Below, piece after piece: positions 54,980-63,328 of a stretch of DNA of 64,000 nt. A model generated the notes under the pieces. The model was not told the DNA's origin. It made no database searches and was given only the letters and a program-made list of their open reading frames with translations. The stretch is from Acidobacteriaceae bacterium. GTDB taxonomy: Bacteria > Acidobacteriota > Terriglobia > Terriglobales > Acidobacteriaceae. The stretch is from assembly GCA_003134855.1 (NCBI GenBank), contig PLCS01000010.1, positions 62,001 through 126,000 of the forward strand, read 5' to 3'. A program made the translations under genes and the position numbers. The number at the start of each line of letters is the position of its first letter. Within the stretch, counting starts at the first letter, position 1.

Positions 54980-55912
54980 TCACTCCGCCGGGTCGTCGGC
55001 GGTAAACGGTGAGCAGCAGGGTTTTTCGCTGGCGTGGAAGTTCATCAGTTCCAGACGAATGCCGTCGGGGTCGTAGAGGTTGAACTGGCCCTTGCCGTCT
55101 CTGCCGATCTGGGTATGCGCGTCGTGGACGCCGGTGAGGCGGTTGCCCGCTTCGAGCGTCTTGTAAGCCGTCAACACCGAGTCCTCGCCGATGGAGAGAT
55201 GATCGAGCACGCCCAGGTCATGAAGCGAGATGGTGGCCGGAATGCCTGAAGTTGCGGTGTCGTGGACCAGCATATATTCCATCCAGTCGTGGCTGTCGGG
55301 GGTTTGCTGGCTTACCCAGTCGAGTCTGTCCTCCTTCATGCCGCCAAACCAGTAGGGGCGAAAGCCGAGCAGGTCGCGATAAAAGGTGTCCTCGACGGCC
55401 CGGCTGTGCACCATGATTCCGATGTGCATGAGGTGGCGGCCGATGACGCTGGGGGCGGCGATCTCCTGGGGCAGGCGCGGAGGCTCGACAAACTCCACCT
55501 TGTTGCCTTCCGGGTCGAGCACGGTGAACCAGCGGCTGCCGTCGGCGCCTTTCTCCACCTTGGCCGGGGTCTTCCATGCCTTGGCGGAAAGATACTTGCG
55601 CATGCCTTCCGCGTCGCTGGTGTTATAAGCGGTGTGGTCCAGCCGGTTGATGCCCGCGCCGGGGGGCAGCGGCAGCACTTCCACAAACTGCGTGGCGTTG
55701 AAGGCATAACGAACGCCCCTGGGATTCTCCGGGTCGGGCAATTTGGCCGCGCCGATGATCTCGCGATAGTAGTGATCGGTGGCCGCCGGGTCCGAAGTGT
55801 AGACGGCTAGGTGGGAGATGCCGGTGATTTTAGGCCGGGCTGGCGTGGTTTGGGCGGTGGCGGCGGCGGTGAAGGCAACGAGAAAAGCGGCGGCAAGTAA
55901 CCTGGAATGCAT
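54980..55912 (-). CDS. Exported VOC (glyoxalase/dioxygenase superfamily) protein
   Basis: 310 residues. The ATG at 55912 has GAGG 6 nt upstream and begins a signal peptide (MHSRLLAAAFLVAFTAAATAQ), so the longer frame is rejected. Two VOC modules are visible: residues 30-145 (ITGISHLAVYTSDPAATDHY, WFTVLDPEGNKVEFVEP) and 155-300 (HLMHIGIMVHSRAVEDTFYR, FNLYDPDGIRLELMNF). His and Glu residues of the metal site are in place. Such exported double-VOC proteins are common in Acidobacteriota, but the reaction is unknown. Confidence 0.83.
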   Translation of the reverse strand: MHSRLLAAAFLVAFTAAATAQTTPARPKITGISHLAVYTSDPAATDHYYREIIGAAKLPDPENPRGVRYAFNATQFVEVLPLPPGAGINRLDHTAYNTSDAEGMRKYLSAKAWKTPAKVEKGADGSRWFTVLDPEGNKVEFVEPPRLPQEIAAPSVIGRHLMHIGIMVHSRAVEDTFYRDLLGFRPYWFGGMKEDRLDWVSQQTPDSHDWMEYMLVHDTATSGIPATISLHDLGVLDHLSIGEDSVLTAYKTLEAGNRLTGVHDAHTQIGRDGKGQFNLYDPDGIRLELMNFHASEKPCCSPFTADDPAE

Positions 55913-56217
55913 TCTGCACCTCGAAAGTAGTGGCAAACCTACCTTAAATCGATTTTGCGGGGTGTGCAAACACGAAGATCGCGAATGTTGAAAGAAATCG
56001 CAGGGCGCGGAAAGGCGCCTCGCCGGGGTCGGCCCGTGGATCGTTAGCTCGACAACCTCCAAAGAATCAACGCCGAACGAAGAAATATTCCTGGTGAGCC
56101 TGAGAAAACCTGCCCCGAATCGGGGTAAGCCTCTTCAAGTGGCGGGACGCTCCATGGTCCAAGCGCCGTATAATGAAGATAGGTCGTGTTTTAAGAAAAT
56201 AATTCCCTGGAGGAATA
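55913..56217. other. Intergenic region with a possible promoter
   Basis: About 305 bp with no gene. A TATAAT at 56169-56174 lies about 44 nt ahead of the small gene at 56218, with no clear -35 partner. I see nothing else. Confidence 0.35.
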
Positions 56218-56445
56218 ATGGCAACTGCCTTGCAACACCCGGAGGTCGGTTCCGGCAGCGGTTTCGTCAGCGAAGAAGCTCGGCGTCAGATCGAACAGGC
56301 GCGCGCAGTACGCGAACGCCAGAAACAGGCGCTGCATTTGCAAAGAGGAAATATTCTCTCGCAGAATACCTCGAATCCGGCACGGCGCGCGGCCCTGGTG
56401 GCGGCGCTGGCGCAGATCGACGGCGAGATCCAGGCCATCAACTAG
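56218..56445 (+). CDS. Small hydrophilic protein of unknown function (75 aa)
   Basis: Begins MATALQHPEVGSGSGF and is helical and charged through SEEARRQIEQARAVRERQKQ, ending ALAQIDGEIQAIN. It looks like a short coiled coil. GGAGG lies 5-6 nt upstream of the ATG, and a strong terminator follows 4 nt after the stop, so it is a complete one-gene unit. I do not recognise the family. Confidence 0.7.
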   Translation: MATALQHPEVGSGSGFVSEEARRQIEQARAVRERQKQALHLQRGNILSQNTSNPARRAALVAALAQIDGEIQAIN

Positions 56446-56449
56446 GTTG

Positions 56450-56472
56450 GCCCGCATCAAGCGGGCTTTTTT
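56450..56472 (+). terminator. Intrinsic terminator
   Basis: GCCCGC, loop ATCAA, GCGGGC, then six T. It ends the small gene at 56218-56445. Confidence 0.85.
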
Positions 56473-56505
56473 CTTCTCCGCTTACGGGCTTTTCCCCGCC
56501 CGTCG

Positions 56506-57276
56506 CTAGGACTCCCGGTGAACCAGCAGGGAGTTTGCCTGTTGCACCGGGGTCAGCATCACCCGCGCTATGTTCACGTGCGCAGGCCGGTTCACGGCCC
56601 AGACGATGACCTCGGCCACATCTTCCGGCGTGAGTGCCTTGATGCCCTTGTAAAAATTGGCGGCGCGTTCGCTGTCGCCATGAAAGCGCACAATGCTGAA
56701 CTCCGTCTCCACCATGCCGGGGTCCACCGTGGTCACCCGGATCGGCGTGCCCAGCACGTCCTGCCTCAGGCCGTCGTTGATGGCCCGCTCCGCTGCCTTG
56801 CTGGCGCAGTAGACAGCGCCGCCGGGATAAGTCATCTCGCCTGCTGTTGAGCCGAGGTTGATGACGTGCCCGCGCCCCCGCTCCACCATGCCCGGAACAA
56901 CGGCGCGAGTCACGTAGAGCAGCCCCTTGACGTTAGTGTCGAGCATCTCTTCCCAGTCTTCGACCTTGCCCAGGTAGAGCTTCTCCAGGCCGCGGCTGAG
57001 ACCTGCGTTGTTGACCAGAACGTCAATCTCCGCCCACTCCGCGGGCAGCGCGCCGATGGTCTCTTCCACGGCCTTGCGGTCGCGCACATCGAGGCTGATG
57101 GTGTGGACGGCGGCCGCGCCCCTCGCCAATGCCTCAGCGGCTACAGTGGCTAGTTTGTCCGCCCGTCGAGCGGCGAGCAGCAGCCGCGCTCCCTCGGCGG
57201 CGAAGGCCAGCGCCGTGGCAGCGCCAATTCCCGACGAGGCTCCGGTAACGAAGACGATCTTTCCCTTGAGTGTCAT
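56506..57276 (-). CDS. Short-chain dehydrogenase/reductase (SDR), YdfG-like
   Basis: 256 residues of a classical SDR. Cofactor loop TGASSGIGAATALAF, Arg in AARRADK favouring NADP, NNAGLSRG, then the catalytic Ser in NLGSTAGEMTYPGGAVYCASK with Tyr-x3-Lys. The closest groups are the NADP-dependent serine/3-hydroxy-acid dehydrogenases. It stands alone, and its upstream spacer holds a double-hairpin repeat 15 bp before the start. Substrate is unproven. Confidence 0.9.
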   Translation of the reverse strand: MTLKGKIVFVTGASSGIGAATALAFAAEGARLLLAARRADKLATVAAEALARGAAAVHTISLDVRDRKAVEETIGALPAEWAEIDVLVNNAGLSRGLEKLYLGKVEDWEEMLDTNVKGLLYVTRAVVPGMVERGRGHVINLGSTAGEMTYPGGAVYCASKAAERAINDGLRQDVLGTPIRVTTVDPGMVETEFSIVRFHGDSERAANFYKGIKALTPEDVAEVIVWAVNRPAHVNIARVMLTPVQQANSLLVHRES

Positions 57277-57290
57277 GCTTCTATCCTAAC

Positions 57291-57322
57291 CACCTGCGGT
57301 GGGGCAGACGGCCCTTCGGGCC
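57291..57322 (+). repeat. Double-hairpin repeat, intergenic copy
   Basis: CACCTGCGGTG, spacer GGGCAGAC, then GGCCC-TTC-GGGCC. This is the only copy outside a gene, between the divergent SDR and S41 protease genes. The second stem differs from the genic copies but pairs fully. Confidence 0.8.
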
Positions 57323-57574
57323 ACGGGGTGTAAAAATGCCGGTTGAGATTGTCGTCTCTCACACTTGAATCAAATGCTATTCAAGGACGGGGTACCTGGT
57401 ATCGCTGAAGCTTGCACGCCCACCCGGCCAGCCTGCGCCCGCCTGCTCCGCCGCGGCTACCGGAACGCTCCGCCGGGAGTCAAACGCTTTGGTGCTATAC
57501 TTTAGCACTAAGACTGCCATTTCAGGCCATTTTCATTGATGAGCCGCGCCGCAGTCTGGAGGTCGTTTCTGCCT

Positions 57575-59206
57575 ATGACTCCACGCGCCCGCCGCGCCTT
57601 GTTCACCGTGGTTCTCTTTTTTGCCGTCTGCGCCATTGCGGGCAGCGTTTTACAGCGCAAGGTGGGAGCGCAGTCCGCGGCCAGCGAAGGCCAGGTCCGC
57701 GACAACCTCAAGGCGTTCTACGATGTGTACGCGCAGGTGGAGCAGAACTACGCCGAGCCGATTGAGGGCGACAAGGCGGACACGGCCATCTACGACGGGG
57801 CGATTCCGGGGATGCTGAGGGTCCTGGACCCGCACTCCAACTTCTACGATCCCAAGGCCTATGCCAAGATGCGCGAGGAGCAGCATGGCCGCTACTACGG
57901 CGTGGGCATGACTATCCAGCAGCAGAACGGCAAAGTCTATGTCGTCTATCCTTTCGAGGGCACGCCGTCGTTCCGGGCCGGCATTCACCCCGGCGACGTC
58001 ATTTACTCCGTGGACGGCAAGATCGTCAGCGTGGACGGTAAGATTCCCGACGGGCTGACCTCGTCGGACATGGTGGCTAAGGCGCTCAAAGGCCCCAAGG
58101 GCACACATGTGCAGGCGTCTTTTCTGCGCGAGGGCCAAGCCAATCCGCTGGTCTTCGATCTGATTCGCGATTCGATTCCCCACCCCTCGGTGGACCTGGC
58201 TTACGAGATTCGCCCGGGCGTGGGCTACATCCATCTGACGCAGTTCCAGGAGACAACGGCCGCCGAGGTGGGCGAGGCCATCGAGGGCTTTGGCGACCTG
58301 AAGGGTCTGATCTTCGACCTGCGCGGCAATCCCGGCGGGCTGCTCGACCAGGCGGTCGAGGTCTGCAACCATCTGCTCAGCAAGGGGCAGAGCATCGTCA
58401 GCCAGCGCGGGCGCGCCTTTCCGGACAGGAATTATGCGGCGACGCACGGCAACGGCGGCAAGAGCTTTCCCATCGTGGTGCTGGTCAACCGAGGAACGGC
58501 TTCGGCAGCGGAGATCGTCAGCGGCGCCTTGCAGGACCACGACCGCGCCCTTATCGTCGGCGAGACTACCTTTGGCAAAGGCCTGGTGCAGACGGTCTAC
58601 AACCTGAGCGAGAACACCGGCCTGGCGCTGACCACCTATCACTACTACACACCCTCGGGGCGGCTGATCCAGCGCAACTACTCCGGCATTTCGCTTTACG
58701 ACTACTACAGCCACGGCGGCACGGCGCCGTCCGATACTGCCAGCCGCGAGGTCAAGCTGACCGACGCCGGGCGGACGGTCTACGGCGGAGGCGGCATCAC
58801 GCCGGACGAGAAGATCGAAAGCCCCAAGAACAGCCACTTCCAGGAGACGCTGCTCTACAAGGATGCCTTCTTTCACTTCGCCCCGGTTTATCTGGCCAAC
58901 CGCACCGTGGACATGAACTTCCAGGTGGACGCGGCGGTGCTGGCGGAGTTCAAGAAGTACCTCACCAGCCAGAACATTGCCTGGACAGATGCCGATCTGA
59001 ATGGGGTGATGGACTGGGTGAAGATCGGCATCAAGGACAAGATACTCACGGTACAGTTTGGCCAGTTGCAAGGGCTGCGCGCCCGCGCCGACTGGGATCC
59101 GGAGATCCAGAAGGCGCTCACCTTCCTGCCCGAAGCGCAAGCCCTGGAAGATCACGCCCACAAGGTGCTGACCGAAAAGGCCATGGCGCGCAGCGAAGCG
59201 CGGTAG
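57575..59206 (+). CDS. S41 family C-terminal processing peptidase
   Basis: 543 residues from ATG 57575, which has GGAGG 12 nt upstream; an ATG at 57539 is possible. An N-terminal membrane anchor (LFTVVLFFAVCAIAGSVL) is followed by a helical lead, a PDZ domain (GVGMTIQQQNGKVYVVYPF, GIHPGDVIYSVDGK) and the protease core: GLIFDLRGNPGGLLDQAVE, nucleophile Ser in VNRGTASAAEIVSG and Lys in TFGKGLVQT. A C-terminal region of about 120 residues follows. Such proteins trim periplasmic or secreted substrates. TATACT about 80 nt upstream may be its promoter. Confidence 0.92.
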   Translation: MTPRARRALFTVVLFFAVCAIAGSVLQRKVGAQSAASEGQVRDNLKAFYDVYAQVEQNYAEPIEGDKADTAIYDGAIPGMLRVLDPHSNFYDPKAYAKMREEQHGRYYGVGMTIQQQNGKVYVVYPFEGTPSFRAGIHPGDVIYSVDGKIVSVDGKIPDGLTSSDMVAKALKGPKGTHVQASFLREGQANPLVFDLIRDSIPHPSVDLAYEIRPGVGYIHLTQFQETTAAEVGEAIEGFGDLKGLIFDLRGNPGGLLDQAVEVCNHLLSKGQSIVSQRGRAFPDRNYAATHGNGGKSFPIVVLVNRGTASAAEIVSGALQDHDRALIVGETTFGKGLVQTVYNLSENTGLALTTYHYYTPSGRLIQRNYSGISLYDYYSHGGTAPSDTASREVKLTDAGRTVYGGGGITPDEKIESPKNSHFQETLLYKDAFFHFAPVYLANRTVDMNFQVDAAVLAEFKKYLTSQNIAWTDADLNGVMDWVKIGIKDKILTVQFGQLQGLRARADWDPEIQKALTFLPEAQALEDHAHKVLTEKAMARSEAR

Positions 59207-59227
59207 GCTGATCTCTGTTTTTTATGG

Positions 59228-59257
59228 ACAAAGCCATCCCTCCTGGGATGGCTTTGT
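59228..59257 (+). terminator. Perfect 13-bp stem-loop after the S41 protease gene
   Basis: ACAAAGCCATCCC pairs with GGGATGGCTTTGT around the loop TCCT. The downstream arm includes TTTGT, but no longer T-tract follows. Confidence 0.65.
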
Positions 59258-59370
59258 AGACTGTGTGCAGAGGGATTGTTGGATGGCACGCGATAAATGC
59301 TGTTCAGGATAAGTACTTACTTAAAAGAGTACTTCATGATTCTTGTGGGAGTGCCGGGAGGGCGCGAAGG

Positions 59371-60228
59371 ATGAAAGGCAAATCTTCAAGGCTAGCGCTG
59401 TTCTTCGTCTTCATGCTCGCAGTGTCAAAACTGTGGGCGCAGGGTCCTCCCTATCAAACCGACGATCCGGTGCCGGTCGATCTGCATCATTACGAGTTTT
59501 ATATCTTCGGCGTTGTCGATGGCACACCGGCGGAAGTCGACGCGGCAGGGTCGGCCTTCGAGTTCAACTGGGGCGCCATGCCCAGGGTCCAACTGCACGC
59601 CATACTTCCCTTGGGAGGGATCTTCCCATCGAACAATCCCGTTTACTTGCCCGGCGGAACGGGTCCCAGCGCGTATGGTCTTAATGACATGGAACTGGGA
59701 GTGAAACTCGCCATCATCAAAGAGACCAGGCATATTCCGCAAATCGGCACTTTTACTATGTTTGAAATGCCGACCGGGAATTACGACAAAGGACTCGGTG
59801 TGGGAAAAGTCTGGTACAAACTGCCCGTGTGGCTGCAAAAGAATTATGGTAAGTGGCTCTTTGATGGAGGAGGCGGCTATCAGGTGGTGCCGCAGACGAG
59901 CTATCGTAATTTTCCTTATACCGGATGGCTGGTGAAACGAGAACTCAACGAGAGGCTTGAGTTAGGCGCGGAACTCTTTGCGCATGGGCGCGAAGGCTTT
60001 GCCGCGGCGCAAACCGAGCGCTCGGCGATGATCGATATCGGTGGCTATTACCACTTCAAGCATCATCCCGGCGAGCAGTTCTTGTTCTGCTACGGTCATT
60101 CGGTTGCCGGCCAGACAGAGAATTACGCATATGCAGGAATGTACTGGACCTGGGGAAAAGACGACAAAAAGACCACCTCAAGAAACGACTGGATGCAGGG
60201 GCCGATGACCGGGAACGGATTTGAATAA
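59371..60228 (+). CDS. Putative outer-membrane beta-barrel (transporter-like) protein
   Basis: 285 residues. The ATG at 59371 has GGGAGG 9 nt upstream and a signal peptide ending KLWAQG. The mature protein starts PPYQTDDPVPVDLHHYEFYI, continues with alternating-pattern strands (MPRVQLHAILPLGG, LELGAELFAHGREGF) and ends without a soluble domain, as in the family annotated as phenol-degradation MetA-like or simply transporter. It is probably an outer-membrane channel. It precedes two small inner-membrane protein genes and may be co-transcribed with them (53-bp gap). Confidence 0.7.
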   Translation: MKGKSSRLALFFVFMLAVSKLWAQGPPYQTDDPVPVDLHHYEFYIFGVVDGTPAEVDAAGSAFEFNWGAMPRVQLHAILPLGGIFPSNNPVYLPGGTGPSAYGLNDMELGVKLAIIKETRHIPQIGTFTMFEMPTGNYDKGLGVGKVWYKLPVWLQKNYGKWLFDGGGGYQVVPQTSYRNFPYTGWLVKRELNERLELGAELFAHGREGFAAAQTERSAMIDIGGYYHFKHHPGEQFLFCYGHSVAGQTENYAYAGMYWTWGKDDKKTTSRNDWMQGPMTGNGFE

Positions 60229-60281
60229 TCTCAGGAATGTGGCAGTAGTTACGGCCGATCCCCAGAAAGGGGACACAACAA

Positions 60282-60854
60282 ATGGAAATTACGGTACGTG
60301 GTCTTTGGACTTTGATACACGGCATAGGATTTGGCGCTCTCTATCTGCTGGCCTGTTCGGGTGCGCTGGTGGAGCTTTATTTCTTCACCCATGCGCCGCA
60401 GCCGTCTGAAACTGAACCGAACCGTGAGCGATTCCTGAAGGTCTACCTGATCGCAATGGTTGTACTCGCATGGTTCGCTGTGCTCACAGGAGCTTACGTC
60501 ATCTATCCGTGGTATCGTGCCATTCCCCCAACGGGGAGCATTGATCTCTCTCTGTTTCCGCAGCGATTGCTCATGTCCAGATCCACAACCATCAACTGGC
60601 ATTCTTTCGGCATGGAGTGGAAGGAATACGCCGCATGGTTCGCACCCATCTCAATCACCATGGTCGCGTTCGTCTTCATCCGGTACGGTCGTGACCTTAG
60701 AAATCACAGGCAGCTTCGCTCTGCCGTGCTTTGCTTTACCTTGGTGTCGTTTCTTGCTGCTGGAGTCGCCGGGTTGTTCGGCGCGCTCATCAACAAACAA
60801 GCGCCAGTCCAGGGCGGCCACACCATTCAACTAAGCGGAGGAGAAGAAAAATGA
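60282..60854 (+). CDS. Integral membrane protein, four predicted helices
   Basis: 190 residues with hydrophobic segments at about 8-33 (LWTLIHGIGFGALYLLACSG), 52-75 (YLIAMVVLAWFAVLTGAYVIY), 115-135 and 150-170. A His in GLWTLIHGIG and another in TINWHSFGMEWKEYAAW could bind haem or metal. GGGG lies about 9 nt upstream. It overlaps the following small membrane gene (ATGA). I recognise no named family; a quinone- or haem-interacting membrane subunit is possible but speculative. Confidence 0.7.
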   Translation: MEITVRGLWTLIHGIGFGALYLLACSGALVELYFFTHAPQPSETEPNRERFLKVYLIAMVVLAWFAVLTGAYVIYPWYRAIPPTGSIDLSLFPQRLLMSRSTTINWHSFGMEWKEYAAWFAPISITMVAFVFIRYGRDLRNHRQLRSAVLCFTLVSFLAAGVAGLFGALINKQAPVQGGHTIQLSGGEEK

Positions 60855-61198
60855 ACACATCTCGTCCTGTGATTTCACCGAACACTCCTGCAATACCGAA
60901 CGGCTCCGGCGCAGCTGCTATCCTTTCGGCTGGTATCGGCTCCTTTGCTCTGGCGGTTCTGGCGCTCGCCGGCGATAAGTCAGCTTCGGCTAAGAACTTG
61001 CTCGTTTTCTATAAACCAACGGGCCCTCTCTCCGGCGTAACCACAGCTGCGATTCTTATCTGGCTCTTCACCTGGGGGATTTTGGAATGGCGTTGGCGAA
61101 ACCGGACGGTTGCCGTGGGGCGAACCAATGCCATTGCACTCATCCTGCTGGGCCTGAGCCTATTGCTAACATTCCCACCTGTCGTTGACCTTTTCTGA
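60851..61198 (+). CDS. Small integral membrane protein (115 aa)
   Basis: The ATG overlaps the preceding stop and has GGAGG upstream. Three hydrophobic segments are visible: AAAILSAGIGSFALAVLALA, SGVTTAAILIWLFTWGILEW and TNAIALILLGLSLLLTFPPV, with a basic WRWRNR loop. Probably a partner of the 190-residue protein. Unrecognised family. Confidence 0.7.
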   Translation: MNTSRPVISPNTPAIPNGSGAAAILSAGIGSFALAVLALAGDKSASAKNLLVFYKPTGPLSGVTTAAILIWLFTWGILEWRWRNRTVAVGRTNAIALILLGLSLLLTFPPVVDLF

Positions 61199-61297
61199 AA
61201 TACGGTCATTTCCAAAGTAACACTTCAAACTCTAAGAAGAGCCGATGTCTTTGCCGTTATTCTTGTATGCGTTGAGAAGTGGTGGGGATTCCTGGCT

Positions 61298-61568
61298 TAG
61301 GGCCTGTTTACACTACCCTGGTGGGCGGCGACGGGAGCCAATTTTTCTCAGATCGAGGAATGAGGAGTGACGGATACCGGGTGTATCCGAGCGACGATGG
61401 ACGAAGAGCTGGGGAAAATTGGCCCCGTCCCTTCGGGCTGCGGCGAAAATCCGTCCATACTTCATTCTCGCCCTCGACGGTGGACCCGCCACAGCCTTCG
61501 GGCTCGGCTTCGTCTGGCCTCATTTTCACTAGCAGCGCCACCCGCCGGGGTAGTGTGAACAGGCCCTA
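61298..61568. mobile_element. 271-bp MITE-like element with long terminal inverted repeats
   Basis: The left end (TAGGGCCTGTTTACACTACC) and the reverse complement of the right end (TAGGGCCTGTTCACACTACC) match over about 33 bp with a few transitions. Each end carries TA outside GGGCCTG, as for a TA target duplication. Inside, 61330-61347 pairs with 61414-61430, and a further arm near 61353 pairs with one near 61450. The 77-codon minus-strand frame inside is not a transposase. The right end overlaps the fabI stop codon. Probably mobilised by a transposase elsewhere in the genome. Confidence 0.75.
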
Positions 61569-62333
61569 GAATCCCATGATGTTATAGCCGCAATCGACAT
61601 ACATGATCTCGCCGGTGATGGCGCTGGATAAGTCGCTGGCCAGGAAGAGCGCCGCTCCGCCGACCTCCGATTGGTCGATGTTGCGGCCTAGCGGGGCGCG
61701 ATTGGCATGGGAACGCATCATCTCGCTGAGGTCGCCGACGCCGCGGGCGGCAAGAGTTTTAACAGGGCCGGCGGAGATCGCATTGACGCGAATGTTTTTT
61801 GAGCCGAGGTTATAGGCGAGATAGCGGACTGTAGATTCCAGGCCGGCCTTGGCCACAGCCATTACGTTGTAGTTAGGAACAACCTTTTCGGCGGCGTAGT
61901 AACTCAAAGTCATAATGCTGCCGCCCTCGGTCATCAAGGGGGCCGCGCCGCGCGTGACGGCGATCAGCGAGTAGACGCTGACGTCGTTGGCGATGCGGAA
62001 GCCTTCGCGCGTGGTGTCAATGAACTGGCCGCGCAACTCCTCGGCGGGCGCATAGGCGACGGCGTGGACGAGAATATCGAGCTTGCCGAGTTTCTCTTTG
62101 AAGGTGGCGAAAACGGCTTCAATTTCGGCGTCGTTGGAGACATCGCACTGGTAGCCGCCGGCCCCCGGCAGCTCGTCGATGAGGCTCTGCGCTTCGAGCT
62201 TCATGCGCTCGTTTTGGTAGCAGATGGCCAGGGTTGCACCGGCCTCGTGCAATTTTTGGGCGATGCCCCAGGCGATGGAACGCTTGTTGGCCAGCCCGAA
62301 AACGACGGCTGTCTTACCCGCCAGATTAATCAT
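61566..62333 (-). CDS. fabI: Enoyl-[acyl-carrier-protein] reductase (NADH)
   Basis: 255 residues. Reduces trans-2-enoyl-ACP in the last step of each fatty-acid elongation cycle. Family segments are the opening MINLAGKTAVVFGLANKRSIAWG, HAVAYAPAEELRGQF, and the FabI-type active site MTLSYYAAEKVVPNYNVMAVAK (Tyr-x6-Tyr-x6-Lys pattern), AGPVKTLAARGV and CGYNIMGF at the end. GGAGG lies 12 nt upstream of the ATG. The TAG stop lies within the terminal inverted repeat of the MITE-like element. Confidence 0.96.
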   Translation of the reverse strand: MINLAGKTAVVFGLANKRSIAWGIAQKLHEAGATLAICYQNERMKLEAQSLIDELPGAGGYQCDVSNDAEIEAVFATFKEKLGKLDILVHAVAYAPAEELRGQFIDTTREGFRIANDVSVYSLIAVTRGAAPLMTEGGSIMTLSYYAAEKVVPNYNVMAVAKAGLESTVRYLAYNLGSKNIRVNAISAGPVKTLAARGVGDLSEMMRSHANRAPLGRNIDQSEVGGAALFLASDLSSAITGEIMYVDCGYNIMGF

Positions 62334-62392
62334 TCTTGCTTCTTTCCTCCAAGGTCCGTGTCTTGGGGAAGCGGACCTACTTTAATAGAGTA

Positions 62393-63328
62393 TCAGCCAC
62401 CGAGGTCAATCAGCTCGACCTTTCCAGTGGGCTGGTTGAGAAAGCGGGAGCCGAGTCGCTCAAATTTCTCGACGGAATCGGTAGCAAAGCAGCGGATCTG
62501 CGCGGTCGGGACCTGCACGGTCGGCGAATGTTTTTTTGTGTCTTGCAAGATGAAGAGGAGCGCGGCAGCCTCGGCGGCGGCCTCGGCGGAGTCGATGACC
62601 CTGATTCCGGCGGGCACGACGCAGGCAAGGACGCGTTCTAGCAGCGGGCGCAGCAGCGGGTAGTGCGTGCAGCCGAGGACCAGCGTGTCGGGATTCATGC
62701 CCTGGGCGGCGGCTTCGGAGATCAGCTCCGCAAGATAGATGCGAATCACCTCGGCGGTAACCGCCACCTGCGGTGGGGCAGACGCGGCTTGCGCCGCAGA
62801 AGCTTCAGTGTCGGCTCCGGCAGCGACCAGAGGCCCCGTCCATCCCTCCTCGACCAGCGGAACGAGCAGGGGGCAGGCCATTTCCAGCGCGCGCAGGCCC
62901 CGCGCGCGGCAGGCGGCGGCGTAGGCGTGGCTCTCGACGGTGGCGCCGGTGGCGATGACCAGCACGTCGCCGGTGCGCGAGGCGGCGCGGGCGGCCTCCG
63001 CGCCCGGCTCGATCACGCCCAGCACGGGAACCGGAACCGCGTCCTGAATGGCGTCCAGAGCCAGCGCGCTGGCCGTATTGCAGGCGATCACCAGGAACTC
63101 AGCGCCTTGTTCACGGACCAGGAACTGCGCGCTCTGGACGGCATAGCGGGCGATGGTGCGGCGAGACTTGGAGCCATAGGGAAGGCGGGCCGTATCGCCC
63201 AGGAAGGCGAAGCGCGCGCCGGGCAACCGGGCTACCAGCGCCCGCAGCACGGTGAGCCCGCCAAAGCCGGAATCGAAGACTCCGATGGTGGGGGTGGTCA
63301 TTCCTGTTTTCCATTCAGGGTAGCTCAT
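62393..63328 (-). CDS. murI: Glutamate racemase, with an inserted repeat-encoded segment
   Basis: 311 residues, longer than the usual 260-270. Makes D-glutamate for peptidoglycan. Visible are GVFDSGFGGLTVLRAL, LGDTARLPYGSKS, catalytic Cys in LVIACNTASALAL and the second Cys in LVLGCTHYPLLRPLL. Between PLVEEGWTGPLV and VIRIYLAEL there is an extra Ala/Pro-rich stretch (TEASAAQAASAPPQVAVTAE) encoded by a double-hairpin repeat. The ATG overlaps the GerMN gene stop (ATGA); a start nine codons downstream is possible. Confidence 0.94.
   Translation of the reverse strand: MSYPEWKTGMTTPTIGVFDSGFGGLTVLRALVARLPGARFAFLGDTARLPYGSKSRRTIARYAVQSAQFLVREQGAEFLVIACNTASALALDAIQDAVPVPVLGVIEPGAEAARAASRTGDVLVIATGATVESHAYAAACRARGLRALEMACPLLVPLVEEGWTGPLVAAGADTEASAAQAASAPPQVAVTAEVIRIYLAELISEAAAQGMNPDTLVLGCTHYPLLRPLLERVLACVVPAGIRVIDSAEAAAEAAALLFILQDTKKHSPTVQVPTAQIRCFATDSVEKFERLGSRFLNQPTGKVELIDLGG
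62765..62798 (+). repeat. Double-hairpin repeat, copy inside murI
   Basis: CACCTGCGGTG, spacer GGGCAGAC, then GCGGC-TTGC-GCCGC. The second stem is flipped relative to the GCCGC/GCGGC copies, with both sides changed. murI reads it as AAQAASAPPQV. Confidence 0.82.

Noticed and set aside
57650..59161. A 503-codon frame opposite the S41 protease gene, and a 512-codon frame opposite GH3 (48440-49978)
   Set aside because: Both are antisense shadows of well-recognised genes, with no family match and no ribosome site of note.
61308..61541. A 77-codon minus-strand frame inside the MITE-like element as a transposase
   Set aside because: Too short, no DDE-type residues or helix-turn-helix, and it is explained by the inverted-repeat arms.
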